Origin: Vibrio algivorus
Lineage (GTDB): Bacteria > Pseudomonadota > Gammaproteobacteria > Enterobacterales > Vibrionaceae
Direction: 5' to 3'
NCBI RefSeq assembly: GCF_002218005.2
Contig: NZ_AP018678.1
Location: forward strand, 310,001-374,000
Length of the DNA stretch: 64,000 nt
Shown: positions 18,518 through 29,154 of the stretch, in pieces
Numbering within the stretch: the first letter of the stretch is position 1
How the letters are laid out: each line of letters begins with the position of its first letter
The notes under the pieces: generated by a model
Databases searched by the model: none
Seen by the model: only the letters and a program-made list of their open reading frames with translations
What the model was told of the DNA's origin: nothing
Position numbers and translations under genes: made by a program

Positions 18518-20839
18518 TTAGTCAGCAAGGCTAAATGGTCGGCCATAGCCTAGTGCATTGCCGCCATCGCTGTAGGTTACGCCTGCACTTTGTCCTAAGC
18601 CTTTAATGCCAATATTTAGGCTTACTTTTGATTCATATTCTGGGCCAGGTTCTGGGTAGACATTTCTAACATCACCTGAGTTCATGATATGACGAGAATA
18701 GGTTAATCCTAAGAACCAGCAATCATCGTTATAAGTCACACCAACTAAGCTTTCTAACATGCTTTGCTCGGTCAGATCATGGTAGTAGTCTGCTTGCACA
18801 CTCCAACGTTGAGCGATAGTAAAGCTATTAACAATCCCTGCTTGAGAGATACCATCACGAGTATATTGGTCGACATTATTTAGGTTAGTAGCATTATCTT
18901 CGATATAACTTTTAGCAATATAGCGATAATTTAATTGAGTGTGTCCGCCCCACGGAAGCTTATATTCAAGGGTACTGTTTGCCAGTTGTAGCTCAGACGC
19001 ATCGCCATCGTACTGTACGCCACCTTTAAATAGCCATTCATCATTGATGTTCCATTCATTCTCTAGCGCCCAAGCGGATAAATTAGCTTCACCACTTTCA
19101 GGGTTGATGTAGTAGATTTGGCCTATTGAAACATTGAAGCGTTCTTTGTAGTTATCATCGTAAAAGCGCGAGGTAGCACCATAACTGAATTGATTGGCTG
19201 GAGCGATATAGTCAACACTACTGTATCTCGTATCACGAAATAACCCATAATAATCTAGCTGCATTAAAGTTGTATCATAACCTTGATAAATATCATCTTG
19301 GTTAACTTCCGGGATGTACAAATATTGCAATCGAGGTTCAAGAGTTTGGGTATACCCACCGAGCCATTTTTGGCTGTTATCTAAAAATAGCGTGCCGGTC
19401 ATACGGTATTCTGGCACGGTACGGCTGGCATTTTCTTTTAATTGATAAGTATCGCCATTGCCATTGGTTTGAAATTCAGCTGAACCACCTTTTAGATCTT
19501 GGTCATAGTAGGTATACATCAACTTCGCTTCAGAAGTTAATTGCCCCCACGGTGCATAGAAAGGTACGACTACACCAGGTTCTAAATGTACACGGGTTGC
19601 ATCAGGCAGGTCATCGTCATCGGTCTCAAAGCGACTAATATGGCTATTCCACTCCATATCAATATGCGGTAGCACATTTGGTCGGTTGTACTCATATTGT
19701 AGTTGTGGCATTAACCGATAAGGCTGAGACGAGCTGAGCACTTGGAAGTCACGAACTTTTAACGTGGTATCAGAATAATCAGTACGATAAGAGACTTCAC
19801 CCGCTTGCAATAATTGACCATCTTCACGATTACCAATATTGGAATCAAGGTCGGCAAAGTAATCATTATCACTAACGCGAGAGTAGTCGACAGAGAATTT
19901 CCAATGACGATCGTAAATACCATCGTGAGAGAAGTTTACCCCCCAACGAGAACCTTTATCGCTGTATAAGTCGTCATCGTTTAAATATTCAAAATCGATT
20001 GAACCGGTACCAAAACCATCGGTTAAATATCTAAATTCATTTTCGAACTGTACACCACGTCTTTGCATGTAATTAATGGTAGTCGTTAAATCATATTGTG
20101 GTGCAAGGTTAAAGTAGATTGGAACATTAATTTCCAAGCCATTTTTTGAATCATAGCCACCCGATGGATAAAGAAAACCGGTTTTACGTTTATCACCAAT
20201 CGGTACGGTAATGTACGGCCAGTAAAAGACAGGGACATCTAAGATTTCAAAGCGGGTATTGTAAAAGGTTGCTTCTTCTTCATCGTTATCGATATCAATA
20301 TTGGTTGCTTTAACACGCCATGATTTATTGCCTTCAGGGCAAGTGGTTAATGAACCATCTTCCATGGTGTAGATACTTTGGCCATCTTTTAATATGTAAG
20401 TGGCTTCACCGCGAGCAGGTTGGCAAAGTAATTGATACTTTGTGTCATGCAGTTCAATGCGTTCGCCTTTAAAATCAGACTTGGCTTGGTTGGATGTGGA
20501 TTTAATTTGGCCATCATTCATCGTCACATTACCATCAGCAACGACAGAACTTTCGCTCTGATTGAGTGTCACTTTATCAGCAGTGATTTTTTTATGACCT
20601 TGAGTAACAATAACGTCACCTTGATATACTGCTTTATCTTTTCCTTCAGCATGAATACTATCCGCTTCGATATTGACGGTCTCTTGAGCTGGATCCGCTG
20701 AATTTTCTTCTGGAGCAATACATTGATCTACTGGGACGATTTCCGGCACACTGTCGCTACTACTTTCATCAGCGAAAGCAGTAGGTAGGAAGGCTGCACT
20801 TATGAGCGTGGCAAGAAAAGTGCGAGAAATTGGTAGCAT
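18518..20839 (-). CDS. lptD: LPS assembly outer membrane protein LptD
   Basis: Forms, with LptE, the outer-membrane translocon that inserts lipopolysaccharide in the outer leaflet. The start at 20839 was preferred because it gives a normal signal peptide (residues 1-23, cut near TAFA-DE); an upstream extension of 22 codons is rejected. The 773 residues consist of a periplasmic beta-jellyroll (OstA-like, about 60-190) and a C-terminal beta-barrel rich in aromatic-alternating strands. Cysteines near DQCIAPEE, LLCQPARG, TTCPEG and DDCWFLG match the pattern used for the interdomain disulfides of LptD. It heads the operon with surA, and is divergent from djlA. Confidence 0.96.
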   Translation of the reverse strand: MLPISRTFLATLISAAFLPTAFADESSSDSVPEIVPVDQCIAPEENSADPAQETVNIEADSIHAEGKDKAVYQGDVIVTQGHKKITADKVTLNQSESSVVADGNVTMNDGQIKSTSNQAKSDFKGERIELHDTKYQLLCQPARGEATYILKDGQSIYTMEDGSLTTCPEGNKSWRVKATNIDIDNDEEEATFYNTRFEILDVPVFYWPYITVPIGDKRKTGFLYPSGGYDSKNGLEINVPIYFNLAPQYDLTTTINYMQRRGVQFENEFRYLTDGFGTGSIDFEYLNDDDLYSDKGSRWGVNFSHDGIYDRHWKFSVDYSRVSDNDYFADLDSNIGNREDGQLLQAGEVSYRTDYSDTTLKVRDFQVLSSSQPYRLMPQLQYEYNRPNVLPHIDMEWNSHISRFETDDDDLPDATRVHLEPGVVVPFYAPWGQLTSEAKLMYTYYDQDLKGGSAEFQTNGNGDTYQLKENASRTVPEYRMTGTLFLDNSQKWLGGYTQTLEPRLQYLYIPEVNQDDIYQGYDTTLMQLDYYGLFRDTRYSSVDYIAPANQFSYGATSRFYDDNYKERFNVSIGQIYYINPESGEANLSAWALENEWNINDEWLFKGGVQYDGDASELQLANSTLEYKLPWGGHTQLNYRYIAKSYIEDNATNLNNVDQYTRDGISQAGIVNSFTIAQRWSVQADYYHDLTEQSMLESLVGVTYNDDCWFLGLTYSRHIMNSGDVRNVYPEPGPEYESKVSLNIGIKGLGQSAGVTYSDGGNALGYGRPFSLAD

Positions 20840-20947
20840 GAAATAAAGTTGTCCTGTGAAACTTAGTTGTGAATGTCGTTTTTGATAATACTTATGTATA
20901 CACAAAGGTTATTTACAGAAATAAGACGAAATATACACAGATTTTTA

Positions 20948-21214
20948 TATACCCAAGTGACTTCAAGATGCAGAATTCAGAGCTATCATCCAAACCTTTA
21001 GGCAAGGAAGATTGGCGAAGGAATGTAGGCACCTTTCAAACCAATCTGACGCGGCATAAAGGTTTGAATGAAGCTCCCGAAGGGCAAGTTAAAACAAGCT
21101 CTATGCTACGTTAAATTGAACAGAGATAGAATCACTATGATCATCTTCAATTTGCCTTGCCTAAAGCTTGTTTTATTCTTGCTGAAACTCGCATCTTGAA
21201 GTTACTTGGGTATA
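20948..21214. repeat. Family A palindromic repeat, long copy 3 (267 bp)
   Basis: The terminal inverted repeats match at 23 of 24 positions (TATACCCAAGT, one difference, ACTTCAAGATGC). Compared with the folA-apaH copy it has about 108 extra bases before the right end; that extra part itself has AAAACAAGCT near one end and AGCTTGTTTT near the other, as if one palindrome had been inserted in another. It fills most of the lptD-djlA gap; the two divergent promoters must lie on either side, and no gene is seen in 20840-21298. Confidence 0.9.
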
Positions 21215-21298
21215 TCATATAAGAAACTTGCAAGAATCGACACTATACAGACAATAGTTAACAATAAAAATTCATAGTTTGGGATTTGGAATCAACAT

Positions 21299-22141
21299 AT
21301 GTTAGGTAAATTACTGGGTATTTTGTTTGGCTCAATGATCGGGAATATTCCTGGTGCGATCATTGGCTGCTTTATTGGTCATCAATTTGATAAGGCTCGT
21401 CGTAGCCAACAAGGATTCCAATCAGCATTTGGAACTGGCCCTTCTCAAGCGGAAAGACAAACCGAATTTTTCCAAGCTGCTTACGCCGTTATGGGACATG
21501 TCGCGAAAGCTAAAGGACAAGTGACTAAAGAAGAAATTCAATTAGCTTCTGTCATGATGGATCGCATGAACCTTACTGGCGAGCAGAAAAAAATTGCCCA
21601 AGAAGCATTCCGACAAGGTAAAGAATCGAGCTTTCCATTAGAAGACACGTTACGTAAAGTGCGCTTTTCTGCGGGACGTCGACGTGATTTGTTACAGTTT
21701 TTTTTAGAGTTACAGATTTCAGCTGCGTTTGCTGATGGTTCATTGCATCCTAGTGAAATTAATGTCTTGCAAGTTGTGGCATCAGAATTAGGTTTTACCG
21801 CGCAATATTTGCAACAGCGTTTACGTATGCAAGAAGCAGCATTTCGCTTTCAACAAGGTGGTGGCTTTGGTGGTTATCAGCATCAAGGTCAGCAATCCGG
21901 TGGTCAGTGGCAGCAAGGCCCAACAGCATCTCAATTGGATGATGCTTATGAACTATTAGGTGTAGATAAAAGTGCAGATGCGAAAACGATCAAGCGTGCT
22001 CACCGTAAGCTAATGAATGAGCACCACCCAGATAAGTTAGTCGCGAAAGGTTTGCCACCAGAAATGATGGAAGTGGCGAAACAAAAAGCGCAAGAAATTC
22101 AATCTGCTTATGATTTAGTTAAGAAGAATAAAGGTTTTTAA
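21299..22141 (+). CDS. djlA: Co-chaperone DjlA (membrane-anchored J-domain protein)
   Basis: A DnaK co-chaperone held in the inner membrane. The 280 residues start with a single glycine-rich membrane segment (about 5-28, GKLLGILFGSMIGNIPGAIIGCFIGH), followed by a TerB-like helical domain (about 50-185), a Gly/Gln-rich linker (190-215) and a C-terminal J domain from residue 217 with its HPD triad at 243-245. This layout is specific for DjlA. It is divergent from lptD, as in E. coli, and its transcript ends in a terminator inside the convergent gene's 3' end. Confidence 0.96.
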   Translation: MLGKLLGILFGSMIGNIPGAIIGCFIGHQFDKARRSQQGFQSAFGTGPSQAERQTEFFQAAYAVMGHVAKAKGQVTKEEIQLASVMMDRMNLTGEQKKIAQEAFRQGKESSFPLEDTLRKVRFSAGRRRDLLQFFLELQISAAFADGSLHPSEINVLQVVASELGFTAQYLQQRLRMQEAAFRFQQGGGFGGYQHQGQQSGGQWQQGPTASQLDDAYELLGVDKSADAKTIKRAHRKLMNEHHPDKLVAKGLPPEMMEVAKQKAQEIQSAYDLVKKNKGF

Positions 22142-22158
22142 TCCAACCTAGTTTCAAT

Positions 22159-22944
22159 CTACTTTTCGTTGAGAGCCCAGTTATATTGATAGCTGGGCTT
22201 TTTGTTGATTTTTTGTATCTCAGGCTTAAAGCGAGATAAGTAGTTCAATACCCCTTGTTCACCGCCGAAATCCACTGCATACCAATCATAAATGGAAGAA
22301 AGCTCAAGCTTGTCATCCGTTATGTTGACGCCTTTTTTACTGTTGATGAAATCGAATTCAGCTTTTTTGAGTAACGATGGAGTATTATCAGCGGTAAAAG
22401 CTTTAGTCGATAAATTAGGGCAGCCTAAACTGGCACAATTGACCGCATAATGGATGCGTTTGTCTTGCCAAATAGGGCGAAGAATTCGATGTTCAATATC
22501 GTTAAGGCTTAATTCTTGGTTATTAATGGTGATGATATCTTGATCCCAAGGGCCAAATGAAAATAAGCCGCCGAGTTTAGTAATCGAAGTAATGGGGTAG
22601 TGTTCTAAAATAAGCTGAACGGTTGCTGCATTGTATAAGTTCACCCAATAGGCAAATTGTTCACTTTTATTGAATTGGCGAGGATCAAGATTAGTTAGCG
22701 TATTGATATAATCCCGTAAACTCTGTCGGTCGGTCGGGCTAATATGTTTGTAATCAAATAGAGTATTAGAGTCCTGTTGAGATAGGTTGTTATCTAATAC
22801 GTGTTGCCATTCACTATGATCGATCATTTGTAAGTTCGCTTCATTGCTTTTATTCCAATAGAGCCACAATTCGGCTTTGGGGGCAGCATGGGAGAAGAAG
22901 CTCAAGCTGGCGAGTAGTATTAACCAAACGTATTTCATATTCAT
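22159..22944 (-). CDS. DUF547 domain-containing exported protein
   Basis: A predicted periplasmic protein of 261 residues with a signal peptide (residues 1-20, cut near SHA-AP) and a DUF547 domain from about residue 70 to 215. Family landmarks visible are AYWVNLYNAATVQLILEHYP, SLNDIEHRILRP, HYAVNCASLGCPNLS and IYDWYAVDFGG. DUF547 has no established biochemical function, though the Cys-x5-Cys pair in NCASLGCP is conserved. Translation could start two codons later at a second ATG. It is convergent with djlA and has no operon partner. Confidence 0.85.
   Translation of the reverse strand: MNMKYVWLILLASLSFFSHAAPKAELWLYWNKSNEANLQMIDHSEWQHVLDNNLSQQDSNTLFDYKHISPTDRQSLRDYINTLTNLDPRQFNKSEQFAYWVNLYNAATVQLILEHYPITSITKLGGLFSFGPWDQDIITINNQELSLNDIEHRILRPIWQDKRIHYAVNCASLGCPNLSTKAFTADNTPSLLKKAEFDFINSKKGVNITDDKLELSSIYDWYAVDFGGEQGVLNYLSRFKPEIQKINKKPSYQYNWALNEK
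22174..22204. terminator. Terminator of djlA, overlapping the DUF547 gene end
   Basis: AGCCCAG (22174-22180) and CTGGGCT (22193-22199) flank a 12-base loop and are followed by TTTTTG on the plus strand. The hairpin lies within the last codons of the convergent gene. Confidence 0.7.
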
Positions 22945-23028
22945 TTTTCAATCTCGGTATTATTCTCAATAAAGAAAGAGACCTGTAGAGATACTTAGAA
23001 CTTTCACTTTAGGTTTTAGCTATAAAAA

Positions 23029-23057
23029 AGCCCAAATACCTATTGAGTATTTGGGCT
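23029..23057 (-). terminator. Terminator of the leuABCD operon
   Basis: Read leftward, AGCCCAAATAC and GTATTTGGGCT form a perfect 11-bp stem with a 7-base loop and run into TTTTTTATA. It stands about 150 bases after leuD because a family B repeat copy lies between leuD and the hairpin. Confidence 0.85.
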
Positions 23058-23070
23058 AGTATGATTGCGT

Positions 23071-23199
23071 TTATCCCCTTCGTACTTGAAGGTGAAGCTT
23101 TGTTGACAGTGTTTATTCGCCCCAACTATTTAGCCAAGCTAAACTCATAGGGCTTCATTCACTTGCCACCTCACTGCAACGTCAATTACTTTGGGTATA
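23071..23199. repeat. Family B intergenic repeat, copy 2 (about 129 bp)
   Basis: It shares TTGAAG-TGAAGCTTTGTTGACAG-GT-TTATTCGCCCCAA and the ends (TTATCCCCTTCGTACTTGAAG and CAATTACTTTGGGTATAT) with the copy at 199-326. It is embedded between the leuD stop codon and the operon terminator, so it is transcribed as part of the leu messenger. Confidence 0.8.
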
Positions 23200-23207
23200 T
23201 TGCCTGT

Positions 23208-23828
23208 CTACTTCAAAAAGCTTGGAATGTTATTTTCAAACTCTGTGATTTTCTCTGCATGTTGTAATGTTAGACCGATATTATCTAAGCCATTAAGCAA
23301 GCAATGACGACGGAATTCATCAATTTCAAAGCTATATTGTTTGCCGTTAGCCGACACTGTCATCGCTTCTAAATCTACCGTAATTTGGGCGCCTTGATTG
23401 CTATGAACAAAATCAAATAATTCATCAACTTCACTTTCGGTTAAACGTACCGGAACCATCTGGTTGTTGATGGAATTACCGTAGAAAATGTCAGCAAAGC
23501 TAGGTGCGATCATCACTTGAATACCGTAGTCGGCAAGTGCCCAAGGAGCGTGTTCACGAGATGAACCACAGCCGAAGTTTTCACGTGCTAGTAAAATACT
23601 TGCACCTTGATAACGTGGTGCATTCATTACAAACTCAGGATTAGGTTGTTTACCCGCATCATCTAAAAAGCGCCAATCATGAAATAAATGCTGACCAAAG
23701 CCTAAGCGAGTGACTTTTTGTAGAAACTGTTTGGGTATGATTGCATCCGTATCAATGTTAGCAATATCCAGTGGCACGACTAGGCCAGTATGTTGTTTAA
23801 AACCTGTCTGTTTAGGGTCTTGAGACAT
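23208..23828 (-). CDS. leuD: 3-isopropylmalate dehydratase small subunit
   Basis: The swivel domain of isopropylmalate isomerase, which with LeuC converts 2-isopropylmalate to 3-isopropylmalate in leucine synthesis. The 206 residues (E. coli 201) contain [13 protein letters not shown] near the N-terminus and the substrate loop [15 protein letters not shown]. It begins 10 bases after leuC. It is the last gene of the leucine operon. Nothing unusual is seen in the frame. Confidence 0.97.
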   Translation of the reverse strand: MSQDPKQTGFKQHTGLVVPLDIANIDTDAIIPKQFLQKVTRLGFGQHLFHDWRFLDDAGKQPNPEFVMNAPRYQGASILLARENFGCGSSREHAPWALADYGIQVMIAPSFADIFYGNSINNQMVPVRLTESEVDELFDFVHSNQGAQITVDLEAMTVSANGKQYSFEIDEFRRHCLLNGLDNIGLTLQHAEKITEFENNIPSFLK

Positions 23829-23838
23829 AGCGTGCTCC

Positions 23839-25257
23839 TTAGGCTTGTTCTAGTGAACGGATATCGACAAAGTGACCAGCAATCGCTGCTGCTGCCGCCA
23901 TTGCTGGGCTAACGAGATGGGTGCGACCATCACGACCTTGGCGACCTTCAAAGTTACGGTTACTGGTAGACGCGCAGCGCTCTTGTGGGCCTAGGCGATC
24001 ATTGTTCATTGCAAGACACATTGAACAGCCTGGTAAACGCCATTCAAAACCGGCTTCAATAAAGATTTTATCCAGACCTTCTTGTTCCGCTTGAGCTTTG
24101 ACTTGCTCTGAACCCGGTACGATCAAGGCTTGTACATTTGGCGCGACTTTACGTCCTTTAGCAACGGCTGCCGCGGCGCGCATATCTTCAATGCGAGAGT
24201 TAGTACAAGAACCAACAAATACTTTATCTACCGTGTAGTCCGATAGTCTTTTGCCGGCTTCTAATCCCATGTAAGCCAATGCTTTTTGTGCGGATGCTTT
24301 TTCGACTGGATCGGTGAAATCTTGAGGGTTAGGAATAATGCCATCAACCGACATCACTTGACCTGGGTTGGTGCCCCAAGTCACTTGTGGTTTGATTTCT
24401 GAAGCATCTAGAGTGACTACCGCGTCAAATTGAGCATCATCATCAGATTTTAACGTTTTCCAGTATTCTACTGCCGCATCAAATTCTGAACCTTTCGGAG
24501 CAAACTTTTTATCTTTAATGTAATCGAAAGTAGTTTGATCTGGTGCAATGAGACCTGCTTTTGCGCCTAGCTCAATCGCCATGTTACAAACCGTCATTCG
24601 TCCTTCCATTGACAGGTCGGTAATGGCTTCACCGCAAAACTCTACTACATAACCGGTTCCGCCAGCTGCGGTGGTTTTACCGATAATCGCCAATACAATA
24701 TCTTTGGCTGTGATGCCTTCGGTGACTTTGCCTTTGACTTCGATTTTCATGGTCTTAGCTTTGGCTTGTTTTAGCGTTTGAGTCGCAAGTACATGCTCCA
24801 CTTCGGAAGTACCAATACCGAAAGCCAATGAGCCAAATGCGCCATGAGTGGCGGTGTGGGAGTCACCACAAACAATCGTCATGCCTGGCAATGTAATACC
24901 AAGTTCTGGCCCCATTACATGCACAATACCTTGATATTTATGGTTTAGATCGTACAGCGTGACACCGAAATCTAAGCAGTTTTTCATCAAGGTTTGCATT
25001 TGAATGCGCGCCATTTCACCAGAGGCATTAATATCTTTGGTGGTCGTCGATACGTTGTGATCCATAGTGGCAAAGGTTTTGCTGACTTGGCGTACCTTGC
25101 GGCCTTTTTCGCGTAAGCCATCAAATGCTTGCGGTGAAGTCACTTCGTGTACCAAATGACGGTCGATATATAAAATCGGATTTTCACCTTGGGCGGCTAC
25201 GACTACGTGAGCATCGTAGACTTTCTCATATAATGTTTTTGATGTTGAGTTTGACAT
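23839..25257 (-). CDS. leuC: 3-isopropylmalate dehydratase large subunit
   Basis: The aconitase-like catalytic subunit of isopropylmalate isomerase, holding a 4Fe-4S cluster. The 472 residues (E. coli 466) contain the three cluster cysteines in VGSCTNSR and GCSMC (the pair CxxC), and the substrate blocks [13 protein letters not shown] and [11 protein letters not shown]. Complex with LeuD is required for activity. It lies 23 bases after leuB within the leuABCD unit. Confidence 0.97.
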   Translation of the reverse strand: MSNSTSKTLYEKVYDAHVVVAAQGENPILYIDRHLVHEVTSPQAFDGLREKGRKVRQVSKTFATMDHNVSTTTKDINASGEMARIQMQTLMKNCLDFGVTLYDLNHKYQGIVHVMGPELGITLPGMTIVCGDSHTATHGAFGSLAFGIGTSEVEHVLATQTLKQAKAKTMKIEVKGKVTEGITAKDIVLAIIGKTTAAGGTGYVVEFCGEAITDLSMEGRMTVCNMAIELGAKAGLIAPDQTTFDYIKDKKFAPKGSEFDAAVEYWKTLKSDDDAQFDAVVTLDASEIKPQVTWGTNPGQVMSVDGIIPNPQDFTDPVEKASAQKALAYMGLEAGKRLSDYTVDKVFVGSCTNSRIEDMRAAAAVAKGRKVAPNVQALIVPGSEQVKAQAEQEGLDKIFIEAGFEWRLPGCSMCLAMNNDRLGPQERCASTSNRNFEGRQGRDGRTHLVSPAMAAAAAIAGHFVDIRSLEQA

Positions 25258-25280
25258 TGCTAGCTACCTGCTCAAATTAA

Positions 25281-26375
<1,095 letters not shown>

Positions 26376-26469
26376 TTATTCCTTAAATATTTATCTACGT
26401 CATATTGTGTAAGTAGCTGAGCCGCTGTTTCAATCAATCTGGTCAGCTACTTGTTTAGCGGTTGGTCAA

Positions 26470-28020
26470 TTAAACCGTTTCAATTCTTTTAGATTGCTTT
26501 ATCTTGGCAATTTGGTCGGCACGCTGAATGCTATTTATAACATGCAACAAGGCTTGGCCAGAAGCTTCAACGATATCAGTCGCAAGACCTGTACCATGAT
26601 ATTTACGACCTTTGTAGTTGGCGATGATATCCGCTTGACCTAGGCCGTCTTCCCCTTCACCTTTGGCGGTTAGGTCGAATTTATCCAATACAATGTCATA
26701 ACCGGTTAGTTTATAGATACATTGATAAAGTGCATCGACGGGACCGTTACCGACTGCTGCTTCACATTTTTCTTCTTCACCACATTGTAATTTAATGCTG
26801 GTGGTTGCCATCACGCTACCAGATTGCACGCTTAGGTAATTTAACTTAAAGAAATCATCTTCTTCACGCAAGTTAGCAAAGTGCATTAATGACTCTAAAT
26901 CGTAATCAAATACTTGGCCTTTTCGGTCAGCTAGCTTCAAGAAGTCCTCGTATAGAGTATCTAGGTTGTAATCACCATCGCTGTAACCCATGGTTTCCAT
27001 GTGACTTTTGACGGCTGCGCGGCCTGAGCGACTGGTCAGGTTTAATGCTTGGTTTTTAAGGCCAATGGATTCTGGTGTCATGATCTCGTAAGTATTCTTA
27101 TTCTTCAACATACCGTCTTGGTGAATACCTGATGAGTGGCTAAAGGCATTGGCACCGACAATCGCTTTGTTCGATTGAATTGGCATGTTGCACAATTGGC
27201 TGACAAGTTTACTAGTGCGATGAATTTCATCGTATTTAAGGCCAGTATGAACACCTAACAATTCCGCGCGAGTGCGAATGATCATGGCGATTTCTTCTAA
27301 CGCACAGTTACCAGCACGTTCACCAATACCATTAATGGTACCTTCTACTTGGCGAGCGCCAGCTTGAACTGCCGCCATAGAGGTAGCAACTGACATACCT
27401 AGGTCATCATGACAGTGTACTGAAATGACTGCTTTATCAATGTTTGGTACGCGATTAAATAAAGTTTCGATGATACCACCAAATTCACTTGGTAGAGTAT
27501 AACCAACGGTATCTGGGATATTAACGGTTGTTGCCCCTGCATCAATGGCAGCTTCAACAATGCGGCATAGGTTATCAATTGGAGTACGACCTGCATCTTC
27601 GCAAGAAAACTCTACATCATCGGTGTATTTACGTGCACGTTTAACAGCATTAACCCCCATTTCTACTACGTCATCATAACTACGGCGAAGTTTATCTTGT
27701 ACGTGGATAGTCGATGTGGAAATAAAAGTATGAATACGAAAGGCTTCAGCGACTTTTAACGCTTCTGCTGCGACATCAATGTCTTTTTCTACTGCACGGG
27801 ATAGGGCGCAAATTCGGCTATTTTTGATTTGTTTAGCGATGGTTTGAACGGATTCAAAGTCACCGGGTGAAGAAACTGGAAAGCCAGCTTCGATAACATC
27901 TACACCTAAACGTTCTAGGGCATAAGCGATCTGTAGTTTTTCTTTTACGGTTAGGCTTGCTGAAAGTGCCTGTTCGCCATCGCGTAGTGTGGTGTCGAAT
28001 ATAATGACTTGATCGTTCAT
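26470..28020 (-). CDS. leuA: 2-isopropylmalate synthase
   Basis: Commits carbon to leucine by condensing acetyl-CoA with 2-ketoisovalerate. The 516 residues (E. coli 523) contain the HMGL-type TIM barrel with [13 protein letters not shown] at the N-terminus, the metal-binding [11 protein letters not shown] region and [12 protein letters not shown], and a C-terminal LeuA dimerisation domain that mediates feedback inhibition by leucine. It is the first structural gene after the leader peptide and attenuator at 28101-28219. Confidence 0.98.
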   Translation of the reverse strand: MNDQVIIFDTTLRDGEQALSASLTVKEKLQIAYALERLGVDVIEAGFPVSSPGDFESVQTIAKQIKNSRICALSRAVEKDIDVAAEALKVAEAFRIHTFISTSTIHVQDKLRRSYDDVVEMGVNAVKRARKYTDDVEFSCEDAGRTPIDNLCRIVEAAIDAGATTVNIPDTVGYTLPSEFGGIIETLFNRVPNIDKAVISVHCHDDLGMSVATSMAAVQAGARQVEGTINGIGERAGNCALEEIAMIIRTRAELLGVHTGLKYDEIHRTSKLVSQLCNMPIQSNKAIVGANAFSHSSGIHQDGMLKNKNTYEIMTPESIGLKNQALNLTSRSGRAAVKSHMETMGYSDGDYNLDTLYEDFLKLADRKGQVFDYDLESLMHFANLREEDDFFKLNYLSVQSGSVMATTSIKLQCGEEEKCEAAVGNGPVDALYQCIYKLTGYDIVLDKFDLTAKGEGEDGLGQADIIANYKGRKYHGTGLATDIVEASGQALLHVINSIQRADQIAKIKQSKRIETV

Positions 28021-28100
28021 GTTATCTTCCTTGTGATTAATGCTTTGCTATCCAATGCGGTTTATTCGGCTACTTATTTTTGAGTATTTGCGAATAAAAA

Positions 28101-28122
28101 AGCCCGCATCGGGATGCGGGCT
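28101..28122 (-). terminator. leu operon attenuator terminator
   Basis: Read leftward, AGCCCGCAT and ATGCGGGCT form a perfect 9-bp GC-rich stem with a 4-base loop, followed by TTTTTTATT. It lies between the leader peptide stop (28157) and leuA (28020), the standard position for a transcription attenuator. Confidence 0.9.
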
Positions 28123-28156
28123 TGTTTGAAATCGTATGTGGTTTTTCGTCCACTGC

Positions 28157-28219
28157 CTACCCGCGCGATTGAGTCACGATGAGGAGGAGGTTCAGTAGAG
28201 CTGAAAATTGTTGAATCAT
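28157..28219 (-). CDS. leuL: leu operon leader peptide
   Basis: A 20-residue peptide MIQQFSALLNLLLIVTQSRG read leftward from ATG at 28219 to TAG at 28157. Five of its codons are leucine (CTA CTG, then CTC CTC CTC), so ribosome stalling under leucine shortage would prevent the terminator at 28101-28122 from forming. It is the classic arrangement of leuL before leuABCD, although the peptide sequence differs from that of E. coli. It is too short for normal gene callers. Confidence 0.9.
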   Translation of the reverse strand: MIQQFSALLNLLLIVTQSRG

Positions 28220-28381
28220 GCTTGGTACCTTAGTGTTATCTATGTTAACCGAGTGCTATTTATCAAAACTAGCTTAGCAATGTCTTCGACCACGTAAAAA
28301 CTGATTCAATTAGTACCGCACTCAAGGGGGATGCGTCAACCTTTTGGATGAAAAAATATCCAAATAACTTAATGGCCTCTC
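28220..28381 (-). promoter_or_regulatory. leu operon promoter region
   Basis: The leuL transcript must start here. Read leftward, TTGATA about 50 bases before leuL is followed by weak -10 options near TAACATAGATAAC; none is a clear consensus match. No ORF of interest is seen in 28220-28623 apart from the family A repeat copy. Confidence 0.35.
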
Positions 28382-28505
28382 ATTCAAATCTTTATGCCAT
28401 GTGAGATTGGTTTTAAAGATGCTTACATTTCTTCGTCAATCTTCTTTACCTAAAGGTTTGGATGAGAGCTCTAAATTCTGCACTTTGAAGTCACTTAGCT
28501 ATACC
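28382..28505. repeat. Family A palindromic repeat, degenerate copy 4
   Basis: In reverse orientation it reads TATAGCTAAGTGACTTCAAA at the start and carries the inner GAGCT-TCATCCAAACCTTTAGG and AATGTAAGCA blocks, but ends at CATAAAGATTTGAAT without the second terminal repeat. It is more diverged than the other copies, suggesting an old insertion. Confidence 0.75.
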
Positions 28506-28623
28506 TATTTATATCTGGAAATCACCTTTCATCATAAGAACAAAATATCGTCACTTTTTTGTCATTTATCTCCCTTACCTTAGCCAGTGTAGTGCTGATT
28601 AAGCATCGAACAAGGAGCATACG

Positions 28624-29154
28624 ATGAAAACCATACAGCCAATCGCACGCTTTGATTTAGCGTTTTCTTTATTTTGCTTACAACACCGCTTTAATTTACC
28701 AGTTGCTCGTATTAGCAAAGCCATCTCTCATACTGGTGATGGACATTTATACGCAGTGATGGGGTTATTAGCTTGGTTGTTTGAGCCGAGAACGGGTCAA
28801 TATTTTTTACTGGCGGGATTGTTAGCATTTTTACTGGAATTGCCAATTTATTGGTTAGCTAAAAATAGTTTTAAACGTCGCAGGCCAGCACAAATATCCC
28901 ATTTGTTAACTTCTTTTATCACTCCATCCGATCAATATAGCTTGCCCTCTGGCCACACGGCAGCCGCTTTCTTAATGGCAGTGTTATTACAAAATTACTA
29001 TCCGGAATTCGGTTTGTTGCCTTTTATTTGGGCTGGATTGATCGGGTTTTCTCGAATTCTGTTAGGAGTGCATTTTCTAACGGATATTGTACTAGGGGCA
29101 GCTTTGGGAATCAGTTGCGCTATCGCAGCAATTAATATTTTAGCTGGTGGATGA
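28624..29154 (+). CDS. PAP2-family membrane phosphatase
   Basis: An integral membrane acid phosphatase of the PAP2 family, probably acting on a lipid phosphate or polyprenyl diphosphate with its active site at the periplasmic face. The 176 residues have about five membrane segments and all three family motifs: KNSFKRRRP (80-88), PSGH (108-111) and SR-x5-H-x3-D (143-154, His150 and Asp154). AAGGAG precedes the ATG. The following glycosyltransferase overlaps its stop by four bases (ATGA), so the two likely act in one lipid or glycan pathway, which cannot be named from sequence. Confidence 0.88.
   Translation: MKTIQPIARFDLAFSLFCLQHRFNLPVARISKAISHTGDGHLYAVMGLLAWLFEPRTGQYFLLAGLLAFLLELPIYWLAKNSFKRRRPAQISHLLTSFITPSDQYSLPSGHTAAAFLMAVLLQNYYPEFGLLPFIWAGLIGFSRILLGVHFLTDIVLGAALGISCAIAAINILAGG

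Noticed and set aside
20869..21114. Rightward 81-codon frame in the lptD-djlA gap
   Set aside because: It reads through the family A repeat, which recurs in other frames elsewhere, so it is not a gene.
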